A stretch of DNA of 41,944 bases from Phytophthora quininea (lineage: Eukaryota > Oomycota > Peronosporomycetes > Peronosporales > Peronosporaceae), in assembly GCA_011947345.1 (NCBI GenBank), contig JAAVTG010000509.1:1-41944 (forward strand). Direction: 5' to 3'. The translations under genes and the position numbers were made by a program. Position 1 is the stretch's first letter. Each line of letters begins with the position of its first letter. Positions 28,552 through 38,116 of this stretch are shown here, one piece after another. The notes beneath the pieces were generated by a model. It made no database searches, was not told the origin of the DNA, and saw only the letters and a program-made list of their open reading frames with translations.

Positions 28552-28568
28552 AAAGTCAAAGTGAGCCC
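28552..28568 (-). promoter_or_regulatory. Oomycete initiator-like element
   Basis: Read on the minus strand, GCTCACTTTGACTTTTT lies 32-48 bases upstream of the start codon at 28520. It is a near match to the oomycete initiator consensus GCTCATTYYNCAWTTT and supports 28520 as the start. Confidence 0.55.
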
Positions 28569-29119
28569 GAAAAGCGAGCTCGAGACTTGACGTCAGTTGC
28601 AACGCACCACGTACTAGAAGTTTTCTACTGGTAATGCGTTATGTCCGCCTGTCAGGAGTATCTTGTCGTTTTCAACGGTAACGGAAGTCAAGGCCAAAAA
28701 ATGTTGGCACGGCTTTTAGCTAGATTGTGGATATGGTTGGTAGCTCAGAGCAGCGAGGAATACTACCTGTCACTCCATGACTATCTGAGGAACGTGCAAG
28801 CTTCATAGCATTTTTCCGGACTAGCAAAATAAAACGCAGCGCCATCCTATACGTACCGGCATCCCTTTTGTGCCATCGCTAAAGAAATCTGGCCGTCGTG
28901 CCATTACCAACCATTTCGCTATTAGAAGCATGGGGGCCTTGTCGACGCTAGTTTTTCTTCCCCCTCGAGATCTTCATTGGGAAACCATGGATAAACGTTT
29001 TACAGTCTGGCTATGAAAAGCCTCAAAAGCTTTCCGACGACGAAGCTGGCGATCAACCGGCTGTTGTAATCTCGATTGCTACCTGCGGCTGGTGAGCAAG
29101 AAATGTGCCTGGCGAATAT
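28569..29119. other. Intergenic region
   Basis: No gene or repeat is recognised. The distal end (28990-29119) may hold eroded CRN sequence, since the next CRN fragment begins directly after it, but no alignment could be made by eye. Confidence 0.35.
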
Positions 29120-29290
29120 TCAACAGCTCGTGACTTCCAACTCCAAGAAACCCGCAAAAGTAATGATATTGTCCTTCAACATCTTCCGCTCCTGAGGCAA
29201 GGTGTGGACTTGGTTCAGTAACTGATCGTCACGTAAAACAGTATCCATCTCGTCGACGACCAAACAAAACTTTTCCTTGTCCGCATCACG
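29120..29290 (-). pseudogene. Inverted piece of a Crinkler (CRN) NTPase domain
   Basis: On the minus strand the frame reads KFCLVVDEMDTVLRDDQLLN and ends IITFAGFLELEV. This corresponds block by block to FYLITDDMDHFFCNNELLAR...IPTFAGSLELGV in the CRN gene at about 36990-37125, a Walker B (hhhhDExD) segment. The following part of the same protein lies on the + strand from 29328, so this piece has been flipped in place. It is part of a dead CRN effector-type gene. Confidence 0.7.
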
Positions 29291-29327
29291 TTTGGTGATT
29301 TTGATGTGGTCAAGACCGAGGCTGAAA

Positions 29328-30283
29328 GGATTCTTTGATCTCATTAAGAGACGGAATCCATTCCCTTTGTCCCTCAGGTGGCGATCAAGACACGTTCTAA
29401 TGGTGCTCCTGGTCTGTTTGGTTCACTGGTTCGATTTATGGTCGATAATCAAATGTAGTTAACACCGACGGACGAATGGAAATCCTGGCTCCTGGAAAAC
29501 TGGTTGTCTGACTACTTGGGGCTTTATGACTTGGCGTATAACAACATTAACAAAAAGAGCTCCAGACATTGAACGACAAGGGATGGGAACCTCTCAAATT
29601 GTTGCTGGGGCGATATCGGGATTTTAAATCAAGCGACGATTGCATTGAACGATTTTTAAGGACAGGGGTTGCAACCGAGGCGAATGGTGCGGTGCCATCC
29701 ATTGTTTCCCGCTGATGCATCAACTGTGCGTTGAGTCGCTCCCTGCGCGAGAAATTGAGTTAGAGATGGATGATGAGCTAGACCCGCTGTCGTTGTTTTT
29801 CATTGCACTTCAACACGTGAACCCGAAGGTGATTTCACACGCATTCGGAAATAATGGACAGTCTTCGAGCGAGGCGAGCTTGCACTTGAAGCTGTTTTCA
29901 ACGAGTCGGGATGTGTTAAAGACGAGTTTTCAATCTTATTGCTACTGGATCCCACACGCGAAGGCCCTAGAAAGTCAAACAAGAGGTGTCATCCTGGTCA
30001 CCGTAGAGTTCCCAGCCGAATTTGGCTACGAGCTGAAGACCGACAAGCTGCTCGAAGAGGATCTCTGCAGAACTGCTCAACAAGCCGTTGAGTACAGAAA
30101 GCGGTGAGCGTATGGCTGTCGAAAATTTTGTCCCGGAAGAACACACATTCGACCACGTATATCGAGTTGCAGGGTGTCCAGTTGAAATCGTTCGCGCTCA
30201 AGCAAACGCGACTCGTGATGAATTCACAATATATTCACTTCCAGACGATCTGAAAGATAAGCAGTACTGTGGGAAGCAGTAAC
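29328..30283 (+). pseudogene. CRN effector C-terminal NTPase tail and REase-like nuclease domain
   Basis: The order matches the CRN gene at 36175-38116: GFFDLIKRRNPFPL (29328), GAPGLFGSLVRFMVDNQ (29405), WEPLKLLLGRY (29587), then a long frame from 29715 with LPAREIELEMDDELDPLSLFF and a C-terminal domain not present in the other copy. That domain contains EFGYELKTDKLLEE, an E-x-K motif of PD-(D/E)XK nucleases, and ends near 30283 after one frameshift at about 30105. NTPase plus REase-like nuclease is a described CRN C-terminal architecture; such proteins are secreted by oomycetes and act in host nuclei. Stops and shifts in 29450-29715 make it a pseudogene. Confidence 0.7.
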
Positions 30284-30407
30284 CAAAACTCAAAATATTT
30301 AAGGTAAAAACTAACAGCAAAACATGAGGAAATAATCACAAACACCATCGAGATAAATTTCCATCTATCGCTTTCAATGCAATATTTGCTTGGTTGTCAC
30401 AATAGGG

Positions 30408-30540
30408 ATCCATCAAGTGACTCTGCGTTGCGCGATCGTCGGCACGAACACAATTGTGGCGGTAGATATTGGCCGGCAAAGTGATCGCGATCTGGTCGAG
30501 GGTATTGAGCCGCTTTCCAGCTACCTAGAAGTGTCGGGGC
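30408..30540 (+). pseudogene. CRN N-terminal (LFLAK-type) domain fragment
   Basis: VTLRCAIVGTNTIVAVDIGR followed by QSDRDLVEGI is the beginning of the conserved, ubiquitin-like CRN N-terminal domain. It lies about 120 bp after the end of the previous CRN gene and breaks off into unrelated sequence after LEVSG. It is a remnant of a second, tandem CRN gene. Confidence 0.6.
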
Positions 30541-30639
30541 TTGAGGCGGCCATATTTGGGTGGTGCGACTGCTTAGTGATGATGACCGACATGGAGGTTT
30601 GTTGTGGGGAGATTGGGTAGTGGAAAATGGCCACTAGGA

Positions 30640-31330
30640 GGCTATCCAGTGGGTCCACAACTACAACCCAGAGCCGCTGGTTTCTTCAGGTCGGGTGGTG
30701 TAGTTCGCCTTCGAGCAGAATAATACGCAGTAGCTGGAGTGGCTGCATGCTCACGGATACAAAGGAGGTGTCAATAAATCCCCCAAGACTGACTGGCAAA
30801 CGTACAAGGACAATGTGCAGTTCCTGCTGGCAGCGACTGGAACTCTGCAGATCGTGAATGACATTCGACGGTACTCTCTGGTACGGACGATGGCGGTCGG
30901 TGATCTCGCGTTTGTGCAGTGGCTATTGAGTCATCCAGTGCCTTACTCGGAAGCTTGTTTCGCAGTCACTTGGTCGTTGCGAGCACCGATGGACATATCT
31001 AAGTTTTTCAGTAGCTTCTGGGCTATCTTAGCAGCTTTGAATTTCATGGTAGTCCGTGTGAGGCCATATTTGCAGCTGCGGAGAACGATAGGCTTGAATT
31101 AGTGCAGTGGCTGTACGAACACTACGGTTGCATTTGTTTTCTCCCAGAACCTCACGAGGTTACCGCTGGTGGTTTATTTGACAGACAGAAGCTTTCCTCA
31201 TTCCTCACGGACCGGGATGGATGCTACCGCCAAGAATGGTCGCCTGGACGTCCTACGATTTCTTCATATGATTGGAGAGTCGATCGTTCAAGAATTCCAG
31301 AGAGACACTTTGTCATTATGCTCTTCCTGA
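30640..31330 (+). pseudogene. Ankyrin-repeat protein remnant
   Basis: Decayed ankyrin-like units occur in several frames: LEWLHAHGYKGGVNKSPKTD (30740), MAVGDLAFVQWLLSHP (30888), AAAENDRLELVQWLYEHYG (31072) and ATAKNGRLDVLRFLH (31224). The A-A-x-N/G-x-L-x-x-V-Q-W-L pattern is the form typical of large oomycete ankyrin families. Frameshifts and stops occur between all units. Domain membership is clear; the specific gene is not identified. Confidence 0.65.
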
Positions 31331-31622
31331 ACTCGCAGTGTTCACACTTAACTTATAAAGAAGTGACGAAGATCTGGTTGCGTTTAAAGTACTGGGCTAA
31401 GAGATACGAAAGCGACCGCATTCGCAAAAAGCTGATTCAAAGGGGAGCTCCATGGTTGCCTTTCTCACACGTCGCATGCGTCGGTATAGTCTGCTGCAAC
31501 CGTCTGCATATTCTTACTTTCTGATTGGTCGAAATCATACACTTGTAATTTGTATACCGCGGGTAGTAATGTCGCTCTCTGCAGACACATCGAGAACAAG
31601 AACTTGCTAACTGGAGTCGAGC
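31331..31622. promoter_or_regulatory. Upstream region of the Rab gene
   Basis: An inverted CCAAT box (CTGATTGGTC) lies at 31521-31530, about 100 bases before the Rab start codon. No other element or gene is recognised here. Confidence 0.4.
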
Positions 31623-32350
31623 ATGGCGGACAGCAACAGCAAGGCGCGTGAGGTGAAGGTGGTGCTGCTGGGCGACACGGGCGTGGGCAAGTCCTCGCTG
31701 GTGCTTCGCTTCGTGACCAACAACTTCCGCCCGTACTCGGAGTCGACAATCGGCGCGTCTTTCATGAGCAAGATGATCGTCGTGAACGACACGCCCATCA
31801 AGTACCAGATTTGGGACACGGCCGGCCAGGAAAAGGTAGCAATGTCCTGATAGATGACCTTCATGCAGCAGTAAGATAGGTTAACCCATCTCTGCAGTAT
31901 CACAGTCTGGCGCCCATGTACTACCGCGGAGCAGCCGCCGCCATCGTCGTGTACGACATCACTAGAAAGGTATTTCCAATACTTTTGATATTTATTTATG
32001 TTATAACGGTGTTAATTGATTTGTTTCATGTGTAGCAATCGCTGACGACGCTCAAGAACTGGGTCAAGGAGCTCAAGCAGTTGGGGCCAGACAACATTGT
32101 GATCGCCATCGCCGGCAATAAGAGCGACCTGGAGGAGAAGCGCGAGGTGCCGGCCTCGCAGGCGCGCGCCTACGCCGAGGAGATCGGCGCGCTGTTCATC
32201 GAGACGAGTGCCAAGGAAGACACGAACGTGTCGGACCTGTTCATCCAGATCAGCCAGGCGCTGCCCACAGCCTCGGCCGAGAGCAACGCGCTGCCGGAGA
32301 TCGTGGACCCGTACGGCGGCGGCAAGAAGAAGTCTGGCGGCTGCTGTTAA
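31623..32350 (+). CDS. Rab5/Rab22-type small GTPase
   Basis: Three exons: 31623-31835, 31898-31969 and 32036-32350, with introns of 62 and 66 bp (GT-AG, both phase 0), giving 199 residues. All G motifs are intact: GDTGVGKSS (P-loop), STIGASF (switch I), WDTAGQE (switch II), NKSD and ETSAK. The C-terminus [10 protein letters not shown] carries the double cysteine for geranylgeranylation. [20 protein letters not shown] and [17 protein letters not shown] place it in the Rab5/Rab21/Rab22 group. These GTPases control early endosome fusion and endocytic sorting. The gene converges on SmpB; their stops are 98 bp apart. Confidence 0.95.
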
Positions 32351-32448
32351 GTGGGAGATACGAGGAATTTTAGCAAGTGGGGAGCTACCCACTGCTCCGT
32401 GACGGACTGAAAAATGCGTGATGCTTTTTGTTGATTTCGAGAGTCTTG

Positions 32449-33144
32449 TTACCAGTCGCGGAGTTGTCGTTTGACTTCGCGCATGTCGTCGCGACGGCGG
32501 TTGTCCACTTGTCCGCGTTTGAAGCAGGCAGCCAAGACGACTTTGATCCAGCCAGTAGAGCCCACTTCGATTCGCATCGGGACCTTCACAGTGTTGGCAA
32601 TGTGTGAGTTAATTGTCCTTCATGTTGGTAGCATATGACTGCGTTCTTTACCAGCTGTGCATTCGGGCGGTTGGAGAAGTCCTCGAGTTTCTTGAGCTCG
32701 GATCGGTTAGCTAAAAGTTTTCGGACACGGCGAGGGTCCGGTCGGCCGATGAGTCCGTGACGCCACACTGCAACGTCTCACTTAGCAATGGCGGCAATCT
32801 CACGTGGCAAATAGGTGAGTAGACTAACCTGGAATGTGCAGATCGTGGAGAAAGAGTTCGTGTTTGTAGAATGCCCCGAAGGCGGTGGACAGATCGGCGT
32901 TGCGGTCCCGTAGCGACTTCACTTCGGACGGCTGCAGGACGATGCCCAAATTCCACTCCCTCTCGACCTCATAGTAGCTGCCGGCCGCGCCGGATTTTCG
33001 CAGGAACTTGTGGTTGCGGCAGAGTAGTTGGACGGGGAAGTTGCGCAGCCCTCGAGTTGTTAACGACGCATTGCGCGGGCAGATACCAACAGGACGAAGA
33101 CGAACGAGCAGCTCCATTTTAGACCCAGGAATCAAATGTACCAT
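32449..33144 (-). CDS. smpB: Organellar SsrA-binding protein SmpB
   Basis: Exons at 33144-32829, 32767-32652 and 32583-32449, with introns of 61 and 68 bp, give about 188 residues. The N-terminus MVHLIPGSKMELLVRLRPVG and following basic region look like a mitochondrial targeting sequence. SmpB blocks are all present: LGIVLQPSEVKSLRDRNADL, HELFLHDLHIP, DPRRVRKLLANRSELKKL, AQLVPMRIEVGSTGWIKVVL and a basic tail (RRRDDMREVKRQLRDW). Bacterial SmpB delivers tmRNA to stalled ribosomes. Oomycete mitochondria are reported to encode tmRNA, so this is probably the nuclear-encoded partner. Both introns fall at positions that keep the SmpB alignment continuous. The start 33117 (MELLV) is an alternative. 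Confidence 0.9.
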
Positions 33145-33212
33145 GAAGAAGGTACGTGGTTGTTTGGTTGTAATAAACGTCCTCTTTGTCCTCTAATGGA
33201 AACTGACATGAA

Positions 33213-33998
33213 TTAATACAGCTGAACTAGGCGCTGGAAGGCTATTGACGTGTGCTCGACACTCCCCAGCACTTGGACAAACGTCCTCAAAAGATCTGTG
33301 TCCATTTCCAAGCGCAGCACGTCTCCAGTGCATTCGTCGATGAAGAAAGAAACCAAGCAATTGCTGCGGAGACGACGGCCGACAAGCTCGTGTTGGGTCT
33401 CGACTGGAAAAAGGCGTTGAAGCGTCGACTCGGTGACTGTCAGACTCAGTGTCGCAGTCGTTTGCATGATGCCGGAGGTGAGCTCTTCGACCCGCTCGAG
33501 ATTCAGGTGTGGGTCGCCAAAGTACAGCGAATATCGTCGGAACTGCTCCAGGATGGCGTTTACCCCGTGCAGTTTGTCCTTCCAATTGCTTGGTGCAAGC
33601 GCCTGCTCCAGTGCCGAGATAATTTTCGTGTCCCCACCGTTTTTCATCTCTTCGACGATGGACAGGTGCCACAGGGACTGCAATTCTCGTTCCAGTCGAT
33701 GGAATATCTCGATGACGGTGCTCCAAGGACTCGACCGCCGCTGAACTGGGACTTGGTGTCGCTGACGCTCCGCCCCCAGCGCTTGTATCTCGTCGTTGAG
33801 CTCTTGAACGCATTGTCGAGACTTTATCTCATGAATGCGCTGCTTCTTAGCGTATCGGGCTTGACTGGCACGGAGTTGCATCCGCCTCCGTTCCTTTTTC
33901 GCAGCCTTGAGTTCGTCATCACTCATGGTGTTGGGGTTTGGAGCCACAAACAACAGCAAGGTCGAGTCGAAGGAACTGGCGCGTTGCATTGTCGCCAT
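33213..33998 (-). CDS. Oomycete bZIP transcription factor with Ser in place of the invariant Asn
   Basis: A single-exon frame of 261 residues. The basic region KKERRRMQLRASQARYAKKQ (about residues 34-53) is followed by a zipper-like helix (EIKSRQCVQELNDEIQALGA). In canonical bZIPs the basic motif is N-x7-R; here the Asn position is Ser (RASQARYAKKQR), one of the unusual substitutions reported for oomycete bZIPs at this site. The C-terminal 150 residues contain the conserved type of region found in oomycete bZIPs (FGDPHLNLERVEELTSGIMQ). It is expected to be nuclear and to bind DNA as a dimer. The start could also be MSDDELKAAKKER at residue 25. The stop lies 69 bp upstream of the SmpB start. 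Confidence 0.88.
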   Translation of the reverse strand: MATMQRASSFDSTLLLFVAPNPNTMSDDELKAAKKERRRMQLRASQARYAKKQRIHEIKSRQCVQELNDEIQALGAERQRHQVPVQRRSSPWSTVIEIFHRLERELQSLWHLSIVEEMKNGGDTKIISALEQALAPSNWKDKLHGVNAILEQFRRYSLYFGDPHLNLERVEELTSGIMQTTATLSLTVTESTLQRLFPVETQHELVGRRLRSNCLVSFFIDECTGDVLRLEMDTDLLRTFVQVLGSVEHTSIAFQRLVQLY

Positions 33999-34289
33999 GG
34001 TGTCAACCTTGATGGCAAGAGATAATTGGCAAAGTGTCGTGCAAGAGCTTTAAAATTCATAGAGATTACGAGTTGTTGATATCATTCGGATGTGCAACAC
34101 GCACTCGGTAAACGGCCTCGGCTTCTACTGATATCCAACAATTCACTAACACACGCCACAATCATCGACCTCAACTTGAAAGGGGAAACGCTTAAGCAAT
34201 TCCTGTCAGCGAAGCTCATATAATAAAGTGGACTAGAAGCTCCTGCGTTCCGGTGCTATCGTACATCTTGTATCTCCTTCCATGTGCTT

Positions 34290-35447
34290 TTATGTTGAGG
34301 AAGCCTTGACGTTCCAGGCGCAGGAAGACAGGCCAATGGCAAACGCTTGAATCGGAGCTAACGGGTAGCGGAAGTCGAGAGCGAATTTCGACTTGGAGAA
34401 CTTGCCGAACTGCATCAGCACGCGGTTGTTGCCGGTCGGGTCCGGCACAGTGCTGGTGCCCGCAGTCGAGTCGTCCTCGACCATGAGCATGAAGTTCTTG
34501 GCCGACGCCTCGCGAATGCGACCGCCGTGGAACTTGAGCATGAGCGAGTTGACTTCGGGGCACCAGACTGGCAGCTTGCTCACGATTTTGATACGGTCGC
34601 TGGTCGGTGCGTCAAAGTTGAAAATGTGCTGGTGCTTGTTACGCGGTGACGGCGACGTCATAAGCTGGTGGGTTGGTGTGCCGCGTGGGGTGCCTCCCAA
34701 TGGTGTGATTGAGCGACTAATGCGAGGGCACCACACCACACGCGACCGTCGGTCTTCCATGATGGCCGGGATGACGACCGAGAAGCAGCGCATTTCAGAA
34801 CCCACGACACCTGCGGCCTTGGTGAAGTGCGAAATGTCGGCCAGAAGCTGTCGATCGGCGCCTTCAGTGACGGTAGCAGCCGCATCGTGGTTAATGTTGC
34901 TGCACGTGTAAGTGCTGAAGCTCTGGTCGCAGCCTTCGCAGCCGCAGCTGTAGAGCTTAAAGTTGTTGTCGGTGGTTTTACGCAACACGGCGCAGTAGTG
35001 GCCCGTCGGGTCTTCAGACTCGCCTGACTCGGGAAAGTTCTCGTACTGCGAAATGTAGAAGGTGCCTCCGATCTGCTTTGCGCTGAGCAGGAACTCGTCG
35101 TTGTTCCAGTACATCTTGTACTGGTTTTTGTTGGTGCGCTCGACCGTCGAGTACGTCCACGACTTGGCTTGGGTGGGACTCAGACACTCCTCGGCCAGGT
35201 ATTCGCGGGCGTGGCCACATTCGAGCATATCCATGTCCTGGAAAGGCTCCCTCCTAATGGTGGAGCCCCAGACTTGGCTTGTCAACTCGGAAGTGGGCGA
35301 CCCATCCTTCTTGGCGTCGTCATCGACTGCTCCGTTCAGGTGAGCGGCTAACATTTTCGAGGCTCGCTCGAGAAAACCTGCGGGAGCGACATTGAGTTTC
35401 AGGTTCGGGTCGATGACAAGATCGGCACGGCGCATCGTGTCTGCCAT
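34290..35447 (-). CDS. Tubby-like protein
   Basis: A single-exon frame of 385 residues. The C-terminus has the Tub-family core: SKLPVWCPEVNSLMLKFHGG, REASAKNFMLMVEDD, RVLMQFGKFSKSKFALDFRY and PLAPIQAFAIGLSSC. The middle has QYKMYWNNDEFLLSAKQIGG and an internal Cys-rich stretch (YSCGCEGCDQ) not usual for the family. Tubby domains bind phosphoinositides at membranes and can act in trafficking or signalling. The N-terminal 60 residues are unassigned. The frame is intact and a TATA-like element lies upstream. Confidence 0.9.
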   Translation of the reverse strand: MADTMRRADLVIDPNLKLNVAPAGFLERASKMLAAHLNGAVDDDAKKDGSPTSELTSQVWGSTIRREPFQDMDMLECGHAREYLAEECLSPTQAKSWTYSTVERTNKNQYKMYWNNDEFLLSAKQIGGTFYISQYENFPESGESEDPTGHYCAVLRKTTDNNFKLYSCGCEGCDQSFSTYTCSNINHDAAATVTEGADRQLLADISHFTKAAGVVGSEMRCFSVVIPAIMEDRRSRVVWCPRISRSITPLGGTPRGTPTHQLMTSPSPRNKHQHIFNFDAPTSDRIKIVSKLPVWCPEVNSLMLKFHGGRIREASAKNFMLMVEDDSTAGTSTVPDPTGNNRVLMQFGKFSKSKFALDFRYPLAPIQAFAIGLSSCAWNVKASST

Positions 35448-35591
35448 CGTCGATCGAAAGCCGTTGACTCTGGTTTGGCGACTTGGTGGTGTCTAGGCAA
35501 AAACGCTTGTGGGCCGCTTGAAGTCGATGGTCGGTGGTCGATGCGCCGTCCTCGGAAGTGAGGACGAGCCAGCAGGAGAGCAAAGCAGCAG

Positions 35592-35600
35592 TATTTATAA
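35592..35600 (-). promoter_or_regulatory. TATA-like element upstream of Tubby-like gene
   Basis: TTATAAATA on the minus strand lies about 145 bases upstream of the Tubby-like start codon at 35447. TATA boxes are uncommon in oomycete promoters, so it may be incidental. Confidence 0.35.
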
Positions 35601-36174
35601 GGCGTGAGTATGTGCACGACCAAGAATAGGGGGAAGGTCGAGTTGAGGAGTGGCAACTTCTGCATGTTCTTATCTTGGCAAGTGAGGGAAGAGCTTCGTT
35701 TCAGACGCCAAACAACCCGAAAAAGGCATCACAAGTGCTGAATTCATTACTGGCACATTGATGGTCATCGTCGTGTCCAGGCTTATCAAACTCAACGTTT
35801 GCTAAAGCTGCAGTCCTGACAACAACACCAGATCTTCCTTTGATGAACCTTGCAGATCCTTTTATAGATATCTCAACGAAAGTGGCAGTCATGAAGTGGT
35901 CATTGGCATGATACGTAGCCTGAAGTGACAACTGCCGACACTGCCGGAGAGTATTTCCACTTTGGAGGGGGTCAAAGGGGATTCTCAGACGTTGATTGCC
36001 ATTTGTACATGGTGCTCAAGACGGCCCACAAGAGATCTCCCAGCCGAGCTCTATGGCCCCTAAAGATTGAAGACAATAAACGTCAGAAGCGATCATGGTC
36101 CCAACACCTCCTTCCATCTTCACCCCGTCACTGTGGACTTCTAGTGGCCACTCCTGAATCTGAGCACACAAGTG
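35601..36174. other. Intergenic region
   Basis: A 76-codon minus-strand frame at 35931-35701 (MSLQATYHANDHFMTATFVE...) looks partly protein-like (KGRSGVVVRTAALANVEFDK) but matches no family I know. No other feature is seen before the CRN gene. Confidence 0.3.
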
Positions 36175-38116
36175 ATGGTGGAGCCAGCTGACACTGATCT
36201 GCCTGCTCACAGGCCGTGCCGAAAACGTGTTCATCGTGTGCATCGACGCGAGTCGGCACGTCTACGACCTCAAAAAGGCGATCAAGATCGAAGCAAATAT
36301 TTACTGCTCTCCTCTGAGGCTTCAACTGTACCTGCCAAAGAAGCACAGAGATGGCGAGTGGCTTTTGACGGAGAAGGATGTGGAGGAAGCAGTGAGAAAT
36401 GAAGAGCTCACTGACATGACACATCTAGCTACTGCGAAGGGGCGACTAGATCACTCCGGTCTTTCGCCCACTCAAATGGCAACTGCCAACCTTAGCGACG
36501 CCGATATTGCCGAGGGAAGGGATTCGTGAATGTGCTGGTGAAGCTCCCGGAGGACAACAGTGGCCGATCGAGCGTGCCCGGGGTGCGTTCGTATGATGAA
36601 TCTTCCCAGATTTCCCAGCATGCAATCAAAAGGATCAAGCTGGAACCAGTGAGGGTTGCCTTCCAGGGACCAGTGGGCGAAGAAGAGTTTTGTGTCCCGC
36701 TGGAGAGTATTCCCGCATTTGAGGAGGTCAAGAGCGGGTTCTCAGGCGTTGGCCGTCATCTGTATATGCTCTACGGCCCTCGCCAGTTTGGGAAGTCGAC
36801 AATTGCAAGTGGAATCCGTCGGTGGCTGTCTACGAAGCTGGACGCCAAGTGTGTCTTTATCAGCTTAAACACAGGCTATATGGACAGTGAGGAACCTTCT
36901 GGAGGTACATGGGCACAGCTGTCGATGCGGACAGTAATTGCCGTGATCGCGATTCGTTTGAAGAGTTGGTTTGAGCTGTGTGGAGCGCGAGCAAAGGTTC
37001 TACTTGATCACGGACGACATGGATCATTTCTTCTGTAACAACGAGTTGCTGGCACGTTTCCTCGAAGCGCTTCTCCTGTGGAAGACGTATCATTCCATTC
37101 CCACTTTTGCGGGTTCCTTGGAGTTGGGAGTCATGAGTTGCAGAATTTCTGTCTGCGTTCTTGCGGAGCCACGCTTTTAAGCCCCTTAGGAATTGGGTTT
37201 TTCACAGTCGATCAAATGAGTGGGTTCTTCAAGCTCATTCGCGGTTGGTATCCGTTTACTGCGTCTCTCCAGCCTGCTGTCATGAAGTATTCCAATGGTG
37301 CACCTGGTGTGTTCGGGTCGATGGTTCGTTTTACGGTCGATCATCACAAATGTGGACTGGGGAAAGAGGAATGGGAATCCTGGTTTCTGGTTGAAAACTT
37401 TGTCACCTGCACCCAGGTTGCATCGCTCACCTGCACCCAGGTTACGTCGTGCACCTGGCTTCATCTCTAGTTTGTTTGGGTGCTCCACCACTTCGTTAAG
37501 CTAGGCTACAGGAGGAGAAACGATAGCTAGTCTTCATTCAATGGCAGTTCTTAATTTGACAGCAAGAGCTCACTTGGCAGCTTGGCAACTTTTACGATTA
37601 CTGGTCGTGTTGTGGATCAACATATCAAGGCCTAAAAAGGATTCGCTGGCGTTGGAGATCACGGAGTGGGAAGCTCTCAAGCAGTTGCTTGGAGGCTCTC
37701 AGCAGTTTGGCCATTACCTTGGGAAACTAGTAGGAATGGGGGTTGCAATTGTGGATGGTGCGCTGGCGAGAATTGCCTCTCCAATGATGAGACGGGTGTG
37801 CTTGGTGAAGCTCCCTACAAGAGAAATAAAGGAAGCTGTCAATGTGAGGGATCCTCTGTCGATCCTGAATGTCGCGCTAAGACACGTCCATCCTGACACT
37901 ATTGCCCACAGTTGGGTGAGCAATCTCCAGAGTCCGAGCGAGGCAGCGTACCACTCGGAGCTTTACGCGACGATTCGAGATGTCTTCAAGATGGTGTCTG
38001 GGATAACTGTCCTGTCCGAGGCGAAGACCCATGGCGACCTAACAGGAGCAGATATCTTGGCGAAGAATCCCAGTTGTCGTTGGCTTCGGCAGCATTTATC
38101 CAGCGGTAAGCGGTAA
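36175..38116 (+). pseudogene. Crinkler (CRN) effector-type gene, N-terminal domain plus NTPase, broken
   Basis: The N-terminal CRN domain is readable from about 36182 (QLTLICLLTGRAENVFIVCI), with LQLYLPKK at the LFLAK position and the DWL-type block DGEWLLTEKDVEEAV. The frame shifts near 36515, and VNVLVKLPED at 36526 stands at the HVLVxxP recombination motif. The NTPase follows with P-loop GPRQFGKST near 36780 and Walker B FYLITDDMD near 36995, in another frame. The C-terminal helical part (LPTREIKEAVNVRDPLSILN) runs to 38116, where the nuclease domain present in the copy at 29.3-30.3 kb is absent. There is no in-frame ATG; ATG at 36175 is one base out. At least five breaks make it non-functional as read. 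Confidence 0.8.
37404..37458. repeat. 24-bp tandem duplication inside the CRN gene
   Basis: CACCTGCACCCAGGTT starts at 37404 and again at 37428, with a third partial CACCTGG at 37452. It interrupts the CRN homology between the WFLVEN block and the next conserved segment, so it appears to be a local insertion. Confidence 0.6.

Noticed and set aside
33252..34025. 257-codon + strand frame opposite the bZIP gene
   Set aside because: The minus strand has a clear bZIP domain; the plus frame is its mirror and has no domain.
35701..35931. 76-codon minus-strand gene between Tubby-like and CRN
   Set aside because: It is partly protein-like but has no recognisable domain, no splice or promoter signals, and sits in an otherwise empty interval; recorded only in the intergenic entry.
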